This document shows, piece by piece, positions 1 through 8,176 of a DNA stretch of 64,000 nucleotides (position 1 is its first letter; the number at the start of each line of letters is the position of its first letter). Below the pieces are notes generated by a model. That model was not told the origin of the DNA. It worked only from the letters and a program-made list of their open reading frames with translations, and ran no database searches. This stretch comes from an uncultured Porphyromonadaceae bacterium (GTDB lineage Bacteria > Bacteroidota > Bacteroidia > Bacteroidales > Muribaculaceae): assembly GCA_947176605.1 (NCBI GenBank), contig CAMWRH010000006.1, positions 1-64,000 on the forward strand. The letters run 5' to 3'. The position numbers and the translations under genes are program-made.

Positions 1-40
1 ACCGAAATCGACTAAAAAACAACCTCGCATATTGTATAAA

Positions 41-63
41 TTAAATTTGAACACTTACTTATG
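41..63 (-). repeat. End of dispersed repeat (copy A)
   Basis: Read on the minus strand this is CATAAGTAAGTGTTCAAATT followed by TAA. The core AAGTGTTCAAAT (45-56) recurs at 21578-21589, inverted at 21740-21751, and at 38220-38231. Its orientation matches the right end of the 174-bp element at 21.6 kb, so the body of this copy probably lies to the left, outside the window (inference). Confidence 0.6.
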
Positions 64-82
64 ATTTTGTGAAGATAGGCTG

Positions 83-97
83 ACTTAGACCGCTTCC
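83..97. repeat. 15-bp repeat ACTTAGACCGCTTCC
   Basis: This 15-mer occurs again, perfectly but inverted, at 21899-21913. A diverged form (CTAAGACCGCTTT) is at about 38754-38766. All three lie just outside copies of the AAGTGTTCAAAT repeat. What it is remains unknown. Confidence 0.5.
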
Positions 98-242
98 CCG
101 TAAAACCTGTTACTGCAGGGGGGAGCTTTTGGTCAGATTGGTCTTAAACAAATATCTGCCTCAGTGCGTTGAAAAGTAGAAATCTCGCAGGCTCGTGCCG
201 TAGTTGAGATTGATGGTATAAAATATAAAAAGGAATATTGTT

Positions 243-542
243 ATGAGTAAGTTTGAAGAGCTTGTGCAGGCTGATGTGCCTGTGCTCGTGGATTTCTTCG
301 CTACATGGTGCGGTCCGTGCCAGGCATTGGCTCCGGTGCTTGAGGAGCTTCATGCCGAGATGGGCGACCGTGTGAAGATTCTGAAAATAGATATCGACAA
401 AAATGAGGCCCTTGCTGCCGCAATGAATGTGAGGTCAGTGCCCACGCTGATGATTTACAAGGATGGTGAGCAGAAGTGGCGTGGCGTGGGGCTGCATTCC
501 CGTGCCGACCTGAAGGATCTGCTTGCACAGTATGGCGCCTGA
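243..542 (+). CDS. trxA: Thioredoxin
   Basis: This is a small cytoplasmic disulfide oxidoreductase of 99 residues, close to the usual thioredoxin length of 100-110. The catalytic motif is W-C-G-P-C with Cys23 and Cys26. The cis-proline segment VPTLMIY and the C-terminal glycine-rich turn of the fold are also present. The N-terminus has no signal peptide, so it should act in the cytosol to keep protein thiols reduced. The ATG at 243 is preceded by a purine-rich AAAAAGGAA stretch. The gene stands alone and is followed by a strong bidirectional terminator. It could be one of several thioredoxins in the genome, so the symbol is by family only. Confidence 0.93.
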   Translation: MSKFEELVQADVPVLVDFFATWCGPCQALAPVLEELHAEMGDRVKILKIDIDKNEALAAAMNVRSVPTLMIYKDGEQKWRGVGLHSRADLKDLLAQYGA

Positions 543-606
543 TTCCGTCGTATGAGGCAGGTGAGATACCCATACACCGCTAAGATATCACCGGTATCAC
601 ACAGAA

Positions 607-649
607 AAAAGGAGCTGACCCGCGTTTGTAACAGGGGTCAGCTCCTTTT
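607..649. terminator. Bidirectional terminator between trxA and rodA
   Basis: A perfect 15-bp stem (AAAAGGAGCTGACCC with its complement) surrounds a 13-base loop. A-tracts and T-tracts at the two ends suit termination of both the plus-strand thioredoxin gene and the minus-strand rod-shape operon. Confidence 0.85.
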
Positions 650-692
650 ATATATTCCGTCTTATATATTCCGTGCGATTAGGTGGACTGTC

Positions 693-2162
693 TCAGTCGC
701 GCCGTTCCTTGCGCGATGCATCGATGCGGAGCAGGATGAAGAGCAGTATGGTGAAACCCCATAGCGAACTGCCGCCGTAACTGAAGAACGGCAGCGGGAT
801 GCCGATTACGGGGCATAGTCCGATTACCATGCCTATATTGATCGACAGGTGGAATATCAGATAGCTTACCACGCAATACGCGTAAACACGTCCGAAGGGG
901 GTGCGTTGTCGTTCAGCTATGCTGATAAGCCGTAGAATCAAAGCCAGGAAAAGGAGCAGCACGGCAGTGGCTCCGAGAAATCCTTCCTCTTCACCTATGG
1001 TGCAAAAGATGAAGTCGGTGTGCTGTTCGGGCACGTACTTAAGTTTTGTCTGGGTGCCGTTAAGGAATCCCTTGCCTGCGAACCCTCCGGAGCCGATGGC
1101 GATTTTCGACTGATTGACATTATATCCGGCTCCGCGCAGGTCTTCCACAATGCCGAGAGTCACCTTGATGCGTTGGCGCTGGTGGGGCTGCAGGATATTG
1201 TTGAACACATAATTCACCGAGAACAGAAACATCACCGACATTGCCGCAAAACCGATGGTGATCAGGTATTGCTTAATGCGGCCATGCATCATCGACAATG
1301 CCACATATGTGATGCCCAGCCCTAAAATTATCAGAAAGAATACCACACCATTGACCGTAATACCGCAAAAATCAAGCACCGTCACCACAGCGCCGGCAGC
1401 CGCGTAGCCTACTATTACATTTCGTGCGATAAGCAGGTTGCGGCAATAGAATATCAGCATGCAGCAGAAAATAAGGGTGATGATGAGCAGGACGGTAAAT
1501 TCGCCTACAGGGATGCCAAGCACCAAAGGCTCGGCAAACTTCACAGCCACCACAAAATATACCACGGCACACAGAATCGAGAAAAGCACCAGTCCGCTCA
1601 TACCCTCGCGGTAAAGCACGAAGATAAGCGAAAGATACACCAGTGCGGAGCCGGTCTCCTTCTGCATCAGAATCAGAATGATGGGCACGAAGATAATCAT
1701 CAGTGCCCTGAAATAGTTGGATAGCTTCTGGTTGAGGTTGAAATTGTAGGAGTCAAAGAGTTTGGCCAATGCGAGGGCTGTGGCAAACTTGCCGAACTCG
1801 GCCGGCTGCAGCGATACGGGACCCAAAACTATCCATGAGCGCGAACCTTTGATATCGGGCGCCACAAATATGGTGGCGATCAGCAGCAGGATCACGCATC
1901 CGTAGATAGGGTAGGCGTAAGCTTCGTACACACGGTAGTCCAGCAGCAGCACAGCGCCTCCCAGCAGCAGACCGAGCCCTGCCCACATGAACTGCTTGCC
2001 TGAGAACTCATTGAAATCGAATATGCCTGCATTGTCGAAATTATAGCTTGCAGCGTAGATGCTTACTATGCCGGCTCCGACGAGCAGCAGATACAGCACG
2101 ATGGCCGGCCAGTCGAGTCCCTTGAACATCGACACATTGGCTTCAGTGTTTTTTGACACCAC
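693..2162 (-). CDS. rodA: Rod-shape peptidoglycan glycosyltransferase RodA
   Basis: This is a SEDS-family (FtsW/RodA/SpoVE) integral membrane glycosyltransferase that polymerises lipid II into glycan strands during cell elongation, working with its partner PBP2. It is 489 residues long with about ten or more hydrophobic helices. SEDS signatures are visible, such as the SLQPAEFGK segment and the GIPLPFFSYGGSS segment near the C-terminus. It is last in the mreB-mreC-mreD-mrdA-rodA operon and overlaps mrdA by 20 bases if the first ATG is used. A second ATG (2129, residue 12) would remove the overlap and cannot be excluded. The operon context separates RodA from the paralogue FtsW. Confidence 0.93.
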   Translation of the reverse strand: MVSKNTEANVSMFKGLDWPAIVLYLLLVGAGIVSIYAASYNFDNAGIFDFNEFSGKQFMWAGLGLLLGGAVLLLDYRVYEAYAYPIYGCVILLLIATIFVAPDIKGSRSWIVLGPVSLQPAEFGKFATALALAKLFDSYNFNLNQKLSNYFRALMIIFVPIILILMQKETGSALVYLSLIFVLYREGMSGLVLFSILCAVVYFVVAVKFAEPLVLGIPVGEFTVLLIITLIFCCMLIFYCRNLLIARNVIVGYAAAGAVVTVLDFCGITVNGVVFFLIILGLGITYVALSMMHGRIKQYLITIGFAAMSVMFLFSVNYVFNNILQPHQRQRIKVTLGIVEDLRGAGYNVNQSKIAIGSGGFAGKGFLNGTQTKLKYVPEQHTDFIFCTIGEEEGFLGATAVLLLFLALILRLISIAERQRTPFGRVYAYCVVSYLIFHLSINIGMVIGLCPVIGIPLPFFSYGGSSLWGFTILLFILLRIDASRKERRD

Positions 2163-3996
2163 TTGACACGATTGTATTAGAGTTCAACATGCGTTCCTCA
2201 AGATACATGCGGGCGGGAGAAATCTCGCGGTTGAGGTACTTCTCAATTATAAGCGAGCCGATCGGCACACCATAAGTGGCACCGAATCCGGCATTTTCCA
2301 CATATACGGCCACTGCGATTTTCGGGTCATTATATGGTGCGAATCCCATGAATGCGGAGTGGTCGCGCCCATGAGGATTCTGAGCGGTTCCGGTCTTGCC
2401 GGCCACTTCTATTCCCGGGAGGTTGGCCAGGCGGCAGGTGCCGCCGAGCACGGCGGTGCGCATACCCTGGGCCACGTCCATGTAATATTCCTGCTTGATG
2501 CTCGGGCGGCGCTTGTGATAGTAGAGCGAATCGAGGTGGCCCCCCTTGATTTCCTTCACCACGTGCGGAGTGATGAAGTATCCTCGGTTGGCTATCGTGG
2601 CGCAGAGATTGGCTATCTGCAGCGGAGTGGCCAGCACTTCGCCCTGTCCGATGGCTACGGAGATGATGGAGTTGGCGCTCCAGTTGGCACCCCGGAAGGA
2701 GTTGCTGTAGAATTCGGAGTTGGGTATGAATCCCCGGCTTTCGGAGGGGAGGTCGATGCCGAGCTTATAGCCGTAGCCCATTTCCACGATATAATTCTTC
2801 CATTTCTCAAACTGAGCTGACGCCTTGGTGCCACGTTTGTCGATCATGTTCTTGAATCCCCAGCAGAAGTAGGCGTTGCACGAGGTGCCGAGAGCCGGGA
2901 TCAGGGCAATAGGTGATCCATGGGCGTGGCAACCCACGCGGATACCGTTGACGTAACCGCGGTAGCAGGGATACAGAGTGGATGTGGTGATCACCCCTTC
3001 CTGCAGGAAAATCAGTCCCTGTGTGGGCTTGAACGTCGAACCCGGAGGGTAGGCTCCCTGGATTGCGCGGTCGTAGAGCGGTTTATACGGGTCGCGCACG
3101 AGTTCGGCGTAATTTTTGCCACGGTCCTTACCTACGAGCAGGGCCGGGTCATAGTTGGGCGAAGTCACGAGACAGAGGATCTCACCCGTCTTCGGCTCAA
3201 TGGCCACAATGGCCCCGATTTTACCGGCCATCAGGCGTTCGCCGTATTCCTGAAGATCCATGTCGATTGCGAGGGTGAGGTTCTGCCCCGACACCGGAGC
3301 TTCGTCATGAATGCCGTTTTCGTACCGCCCCTGGATGCGTCCGTGGGCGTCCTTCATAAGGATTTCCACACCCTTCTTTCCGCGGAGCACGGTCTCGTAG
3401 CTTTTCTCGACTCCGAGGTCGCCCGTATAGTCACCGGCACGGTAATAATCGTCGCGTTCCACATCGCGGGCCGAGACCTCGCGGATGTTGCCAAGTATGT
3501 TGGAAGCTGCCGGGGAGCTGTATTGACGGATGGTGCGTTTCTGCACGAAGAATCCGGGGAACATGTAGAGTTTCTCCTGGAGTCGGCCATAGTCCTCCTG
3601 AGAGAGATGGGAAATCAGTTTCTGAGGAGTATAGGAACTGTATCCCGGATTGCGTCGGGGATTCTTCATATCGGCCCATTTCTGGTGAAACTCCTCTACC
3701 GTGATGCCGAGGGCATCGCAGAGTGCGAGAGTGTCGAGATTCTTGCCCACATCCTTCGGAATGAGCATCACATCATAGGCCGGCTGATTGAATACGAGCA
3801 GCCTTCCGTTGCGGTCGTACATCAGGCCGCGCGCGGGGTATATGACCCGTCGCAGGAAGGCGTTGCTCATGGCATTCTGCTTATAGCGGTCGTCGGCCAC
3901 CTGAAGGCTGAAGAGGCGCCCTATATAGAGCAGCACAAGCAGACATATGAATCCGCCTATCACATATTTGCGTTTGTTGAGACTGTAATCTTTCAA
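2143..3996 (-). CDS. mrdA: Penicillin-binding protein 2 (elongasome transpeptidase)
   Basis: This is a class B PBP of 617 residues, the D,D-transpeptidase that cross-links the glycan made by RodA in lateral wall growth. It has one N-terminal membrane anchor (about residues 11-32), then the PBP dimerisation region containing RGLMYDRNG, then the transpeptidase domain. The three active-site motifs are intact: S320-T-F-K, S372-C-N and K534-T-G. It acts in the periplasm and is a beta-lactam target. It lies 118 bases downstream of mreD and overlaps rodA, as expected for the elongasome operon. Confidence 0.95.
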   Translation of the reverse strand: MKDYSLNKRKYVIGGFICLLVLLYIGRLFSLQVADDRYKQNAMSNAFLRRVIYPARGLMYDRNGRLLVFNQPAYDVMLIPKDVGKNLDTLALCDALGITVEEFHQKWADMKNPRRNPGYSSYTPQKLISHLSQEDYGRLQEKLYMFPGFFVQKRTIRQYSSPAASNILGNIREVSARDVERDDYYRAGDYTGDLGVEKSYETVLRGKKGVEILMKDAHGRIQGRYENGIHDEAPVSGQNLTLAIDMDLQEYGERLMAGKIGAIVAIEPKTGEILCLVTSPNYDPALLVGKDRGKNYAELVRDPYKPLYDRAIQGAYPPGSTFKPTQGLIFLQEGVITTSTLYPCYRGYVNGIRVGCHAHGSPIALIPALGTSCNAYFCWGFKNMIDKRGTKASAQFEKWKNYIVEMGYGYKLGIDLPSESRGFIPNSEFYSNSFRGANWSANSIISVAIGQGEVLATPLQIANLCATIANRGYFITPHVVKEIKGGHLDSLYYHKRRPSIKQEYYMDVAQGMRTAVLGGTCRLANLPGIEVAGKTGTAQNPHGRDHSAFMGFAPYNDPKIAVAVYVENAGFGATYGVPIGSLIIEKYLNREISPARMYLEERMLNSNTIVSSGVKKH

Positions 3997-4114
3997 TTGG
4001 CAGACATAAGTTGGGGTTATTGGCGTGCGAAGTCAGTGCGGAAGCCGTGGTGCGGCGATGCCGGGCAAATCGGTGATACCGTCCTCACGGCTGCGGGAAC
4101 CATACCGGAGACTC

Positions 4115-4636
4115 CTAAGCCATAATAGATTTATCCACATTGAGCAGCGAATCGACTGCAATGACCAGCAGGAAAGTAAACACCGCGCTTGCCAGCGTCA
4201 TCACGGCGATTCTCTCAATGCTTGCAAAAGAGAAGAATTCAATGCTGAATACCATCAGACAGTAGAGCGTGCTCATCGTCAGGGCGAACTTCGAGTAATC
4301 CTGCCATCCTACGGAAGCTATCGACGGGACGATACGCTTGGTCTTGTCGTCGCGCGGCACGTAGGCGTAGAACACCGGCGTCTTCACGGCTGCCAGCAGC
4401 GTGACGGCCAGGGAGTTGACGCCGGGAGTATCGGAAAATATATCGATAAGGAAACCCATCACGAAAGCCAGCGTCAGCACCAGCACCTGCGAAATGCCCA
4501 CCGGCAGCCGCAGAATGAAGTAGATGAAAATAAAAGGCACTGCAACGTGGAAGAGCATGATATGGTTGCAGATAAGCACCTGCACAAGAATCAGCAGAAT
4601 GTAGAGCAGCGCAAAGGCAAGCATCTGTTTGGTCAT
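4115..4636 (-). CDS. mreD: Rod shape-determining protein MreD
   Basis: This is a small polytopic membrane protein of the elongasome, with about five hydrophobic helices and 173 residues from the ATG at 4636. An in-frame GTG at 4708 overlaps the mreC stop (TAGTG) and would add 24 residues without a hydrophobic character. I prefer the ATG because the first helix begins right after it, as in MreD proteins, but translational coupling through the GTG is possible. Sequence conservation in this family is low. The call rests on size, topology and its place between mreC and mrdA. Confidence 0.85.
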   Translation of the reverse strand: MTKQMLAFALLYILLILVQVLICNHIMLFHVAVPFIFIYFILRLPVGISQVLVLTLAFVMGFLIDIFSDTPGVNSLAVTLLAAVKTPVFYAYVPRDDKTKRIVPSIASVGWQDYSKFALTMSTLYCLMVFSIEFFSFASIERIAVMTLASAVFTFLLVIAVDSLLNVDKSIMA

Positions 4637-4707
4637 TGTCGGAGTCGCTTGTATGATTGGGGTATGATGACTAAGAGCCGCATCCGCGATTGAGAGTGGG
4701 AGAGTCA

Positions 4708-5553
4708 CTATAGCGAAGGCTCGACGTCGAAAGCGCTAAGCGAGTCAAGTTCGGCCTTGTAGAAGTCGTTGATGACGCGCACGGTGCTCAGAGTCTCGAA
4801 GTCACTGGCCAGCTTGATTTTCAATACATAGAAATTGTCGTCGGCGATGCGTACGCGGTTCATCACCGTGCCCACATTTATGCCATAGGGGAAAGTAGTG
4901 GAGAATCCGGAGGTCACCACCGTATCCCCGGTATGATACTGCGCGTGTCGCGGCACTTCCTCCATATACGCTATTCCGGGATCCTCGCCTTTCCAGGAGA
5001 GCGAGCCCACGTAGGGAGTGTCTTTCAGCTTAACGGAGAAGTGCTGCGTCTGATTGAGAATCGAGATGACGCGTGCCGTATGCGGGCCGGCCACGTTGAC
5101 AATTCCTACTATGCCGTTATGGTCGACTACCCCCATACCCTGGCGCACTCCGTCGAGTGTGCCACGGTTGATGGTGATATAGTTGCGCGGATTGCGCGTA
5201 GAGTTGTTGATTACCGATGCGAGGATGTAGTCGTAGCGGTCTTCTTCACGCACATGGACGGTATCCGACAGGGCGGTGCGGTATTCATCAAGGCGGTTGC
5301 GGAGGTTCAGGATTTCGTTTTCGAGAGAGGCGTTGGATTCCTGAAGGCTCTCGTTGATCTGGCGGAGATGGAAATATCCGGTTACAGCCCTTGCGCCCCG
5401 GTAGACTCCTCCGGTGACGGCGTTGGCACTGGAGAGGAGCACTGAGGCATGATAGTCGTCGCGATGAGAGAGCATCATACAACTCAGAAGCACATAGATC
5501 GCAAAAACGAACCATGTGCTGTATCTGATTATAAAGTTCAGGAGGTTTCTCAC
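4708..5553 (-). CDS. mreC: Rod shape-determining protein MreC
   Basis: MreC is a bitopic periplasmic scaffold that links cytoplasmic MreB to PBP2 and RodA. The 281 residues comprise one N-terminal transmembrane helix (about 10-30), a coiled coil (about 64-92, rich in Leu/Glu/Asn heptads), and the beta-rich MreC domain with motifs such as GMGVVDHNGIVG and VVTSGFSTTFPYGINVG. It starts 13 bases after mreB, and its stop overlaps a potential GTG start of mreD. That is typical operon packing. Confidence 0.94.
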   Translation of the reverse strand: MRNLLNFIIRYSTWFVFAIYVLLSCMMLSHRDDYHASVLLSSANAVTGGVYRGARAVTGYFHLRQINESLQESNASLENEILNLRNRLDEYRTALSDTVHVREEDRYDYILASVINNSTRNPRNYITINRGTLDGVRQGMGVVDHNGIVGIVNVAGPHTARVISILNQTQHFSVKLKDTPYVGSLSWKGEDPGIAYMEEVPRHAQYHTGDTVVTSGFSTTFPYGINVGTVMNRVRIADDNFYVLKIKLASDFETLSTVRVINDFYKAELDSLSAFDVEPSL

Positions 5554-5566
5554 TTACGGGGGCGCA

Positions 5567-6586
5567 TCAGCGAATCAGGAATGAGAATCGGTTGATATTC
5601 TTAAGTGCCACGCCTGTGCCGCGTGCTACGGCATGCAACGGGTCTTCGGGAATCTTGAATTCGATCTGGAAGCGGTCGGTAAGGCGTTTTGCAAGACCAC
5701 GCAGCAGAGCGCCGCCACCGGCAAGATAGATGCCGTTGCGCACGATATCGGCGTAGAGTTCGGGGGGAGTCTGCTCAAGGGCGGCGAGGATGGCCACTTC
5801 CATTTTGGTGATGGTCTTGTCGATGCAGTGGGAGATTTCCTGATGCGTCACTTTTACCTCCATGGGGAGGGAAGTGAGTTTGTTGGGGCCGCATACCACG
5901 AAGGGTTCCGGAGCGTCTTCGAGCTCTTCGAGTGCGGAGCCTACATGGATTTTGATCTGTTCGGCCATTGTAGTGCCTACTTTCAGATTATGCACGCGTC
6001 CCATGTGCTCCTGGATGTCGGCGGTAAGTTCGTTGCCGGCCAGACGGATTGATTTGTTGCTGACGATACCGCCAAGTGAGATTACGGCGATTTCGGTGGA
6101 GCCTCCGCCTATGTCGACAATCATGTTGCCTTCGGGCGCCTCTACGTCAAGGCCTATGCCGAGAGCGGCAGCCATGGGCTCATAGATCATGTATACATCG
6201 CGTCCTCCGGCGTGTTCGCTCGAGTCGCGCACGGCACGGATTTCGACTTCGGTCGAACCCGAAGGGATACATACCACCATACGGAGCGAAGGGGAGAACC
6301 AGCGGCGCTTCGAGCTTACCATCTTTACCATTCCGCGTATCATCTGCTCTGCTGCGTCGAAGTCGGCGATTACGCCGTCGCGCAGGGGGCGGATTGTGCG
6401 GATGCCGGGCGATTCCTTGCCTTCCATCTGGTGGGCGGTGGTGCCGACGGCGATTACCTTGTCGGTCTTATTCTGAATGGCTACGACGGAGGGCTCGTCG
6501 ACCACTATCTTGTCGTTATGTATGATGATGGAATTGGCGGTGCCGAGATCCATCGCGATTTCCTGAGTAAAAGAAAAGAGTCCCAT
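5567..6586 (-). CDS. mreB: Actin-like cytoskeletal protein MreB
   Basis: MreB is a bacterial actin whose membrane-bound filaments position the elongation machinery. At 339 residues it has full length. The nucleotide-binding motifs of the actin/Hsp70 superfamily are present: MDLGTANS (phosphate 1), IVDIGGGSTEIAVI (phosphate 2) and the adenosine motif GIYLAGGGALLRG. An N-terminal LFSFTQ segment resembles the membrane-binding end of MreB. It is the first gene of the elongasome operon and has its own Bacteroidetes-type promoter just upstream. Confidence 0.96.
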   Translation of the reverse strand: MGLFSFTQEIAMDLGTANSIIIHNDKIVVDEPSVVAIQNKTDKVIAVGTTAHQMEGKESPGIRTIRPLRDGVIADFDAAEQMIRGMVKMVSSKRRWFSPSLRMVVCIPSGSTEVEIRAVRDSSEHAGGRDVYMIYEPMAAALGIGLDVEAPEGNMIVDIGGGSTEIAVISLGGIVSNKSIRLAGNELTADIQEHMGRVHNLKVGTTMAEQIKIHVGSALEELEDAPEPFVVCGPNKLTSLPMEVKVTHQEISHCIDKTITKMEVAILAALEQTPPELYADIVRNGIYLAGGGALLRGLAKRLTDRFQIEFKIPEDPLHAVARGTGVALKNINRFSFLIR

Positions 6587-6623
6587 AGAAAACTTTGTCG
6601 GAGGGTTTATACTGTTCAGAATG

Positions 6624-6631
6624 CAAAGTTA
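6624..6631 (-). promoter_or_regulatory. -7 box of the mreB operon promoter
   Basis: TAACTTTG on the minus strand is a perfect match to the Bacteroidetes -7 consensus TAnnTTTG, about 38 bases before the mreB start. At the expected 19-base spacing the -33 element is TTTA, one base off TTTG. Confidence 0.65.
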
Positions 6632-6723
6632 CAAAGTAATCAGCATTAAATAAAAGAATCCGGAAGTTTTTTTGATGGAAAATGCTAAAAAGTGTGCTAT
6701 GCAACATAATTATCCGTATATTT

Positions 6724-6760
6724 ACAGAGGGTCGGCCCATTGTCGGGGCCGACCCTCTGT
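6724..6760 (-). terminator. Hairpin downstream of the TPR gene
   Basis: A 15-bp perfect stem (ACAGAGGGTCGGCCC with its complement) and a 7-base loop lie about 94 bases past the stop of the minus-strand TPR gene. They separate it from the mreB promoter. The flanks are TTT/GTAAA rather than a long T-tract, so termination strength is uncertain. Confidence 0.65.
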
Positions 6761-6853
6761 GTAAATTGTCCGTCGTGCGGGGAGCCGGATGCCGTGTGGC
6801 GTTTCGGCCGTCGGAGCCGGGACCCTCTTATGCTGACGGCATACGGACGGGGA

Positions 6854-8089
6854 TCAGTTGGCGGGGAAGAAGGTGGTCAGGGCGTAGTCGATCGCTTCAA
6901 TCACATAGTTGAGGTCGGGATCGTCCTGCTTCATGGCTTTGGCGCGGTTGCAGATCTCGGCGGCCTGATCGTAGTAGTCGGCCTTGATCTGATTTTTGGC
7001 GGCCTGGTCGGTGGGGTCGATTTCGCCAAACTTCACGGCACCTACGCGGTAGATCTTCTTGGCGGCGTTCTTAAGCGTCTCATAGTCGCAGTCGGGGAGT
7101 GCGGCTGCCTTGCGGTAGTCGGCCAGGGATGCGTCGTCGTTGCCGGCGCGGTCGTTGATGAATCCGCGCAGACCGTAGAGGTTGGAGTTGTCGGGATTCG
7201 ATGCGAGCAGGTTGTTGACTGTAGAGAGTGCCTGGTCGAAGTCATTGTCCATCACGTAGGCGTTGACCAGGTTGTTGAGGAATACGGTCTGCTTAAGTCC
7301 GTATTTCTCGTTGCCGGCGCGTGCCACGTCCATGATGCGCTCCATGGCCTTGTCGTTGAGTGTGGAGTCGCGCTGCATGGCTGTCTGCCAGCAGGCGATT
7401 TCATAGATGTAGGCGTTGGCGCCGTCGGTCTCCGGATCAGTGTAGCCGAACTGGCGGGCAGCCCGGAAGGCGTTGGCTGCGGCGAGCACCTCGTTGCCTA
7501 CGTAGGCCGAGAGACCGGCGTTGAAGTAGGCCAGGGCGCGGCTGGCATCGTCAAGCTTGGGAGCCTTGCTGCCGAGGAAAGCCTGGTCGGGCATGTCGGC
7601 ATAAATCATGAACGAGCGGTAGGCCTCGGGGTAATATTTCTTCAGCTCATACATTGTGGCGCCACCTTTTGCGAAATAGTCGTTGGTGTGGGCCACGAGC
7701 TTGTTGACGATATCCTTGCTGACTTTGGGCTTTACCTCTCCCTTTTCATTGGGTACCGAGTCGAGCGGGAGGGCCTTGATGAAGTAGTCGTAGCCGTTGA
7801 GGAGTTCCTGTGCCATAGCCTCGGGATTGGCCGAGGGGTCGTCGGGGTTGATCATACCGGCCTGAAGACCTTTGTCGTATGCATCGAACTCGATCTTGCC
7901 TGCCACATAATAAGTGTTGGCATCGTTCTGAGTTTCGGGATTCTGCATGGCCTGCTGGATCAGGTTGCGGGCCTCTTCGATTTTGTCGAACTTGCCGGAG
8001 AGCTTCTTGGCTCCTTCTACATTGGCTTTCTGGGCGCCTGCTGAAGCTGCGGCTGCGAGGCAGAGCGCCATTGTTAGCATTTTCTTCAT
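6854..8089 (-). CDS. Secreted tetratricopeptide-repeat protein
   Basis: The chosen ATG at 8089 gives 411 residues beginning MKKMLTMALCLAAAASAGAQ, a clear signal peptide with cleavage after GAQ. A longer in-frame start at 8152 would place 21 charged residues before it and is rejected. The mature protein is alpha-helical with TPR-like units, for example around RALAYFNAGLSAYVGNEVLAA and the DFDQALSTVNNLLASNP unit. A periplasmic scaffold or chaperone role is plausible, but no function is known. It follows gyrA by 87 bases, separated by a strong hairpin. Confidence 0.85.
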   Translation of the reverse strand: MKKMLTMALCLAAAASAGAQKANVEGAKKLSGKFDKIEEARNLIQQAMQNPETQNDANTYYVAGKIEFDAYDKGLQAGMINPDDPSANPEAMAQELLNGYDYFIKALPLDSVPNEKGEVKPKVSKDIVNKLVAHTNDYFAKGGATMYELKKYYPEAYRSFMIYADMPDQAFLGSKAPKLDDASRALAYFNAGLSAYVGNEVLAAANAFRAARQFGYTDPETDGANAYIYEIACWQTAMQRDSTLNDKAMERIMDVARAGNEKYGLKQTVFLNNLVNAYVMDNDFDQALSTVNNLLASNPDNSNLYGLRGFINDRAGNDDASLADYRKAAALPDCDYETLKNAAKKIYRVGAVKFGEIDPTDQAAKNQIKADYYDQAAEICNRAKAMKQDDPDLNYVIEAIDYALTTFFPAN

Positions 8090-8130
8090 ACCAAACAGTA
8101 TTTTTGAGTTATATTGAAATCTATGGGATG

Positions 8131-8171
8131 CCCGGCGTATGCCTGCCCGCACAGAGGCGGCATACGCCGGG
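8131..8171 (-). terminator. Strong hairpin after gyrA
   Basis: A 13-bp perfect stem (CCCGGCGTATGCC with its complement) with a 15-base loop begins six bases past the gyrA stop. No clear T-tract follows, so it may attenuate rather than end transcription into the TPR gene. Confidence 0.6.
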
Positions 8172-8176
8172 TGTGA

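Noticed and set aside
2920..4125. Long open frame antisense to the PBP2 gene
   Set aside because: It lies wholly opposite a gene with intact catalytic motifs, has no recognisable domain and is a by-product of GC-rich codon use. The same applies to the long antisense frames opposite the TPR gene (6740-8044), clpC (12146-13543) and tex (17311-19239).
4637..4708. GTG-initiated 24-residue extension of MreD
   Set aside because: Not excluded, but the extension is not hydrophobic and the ATG at 4636 puts the first membrane helix at the usual position.
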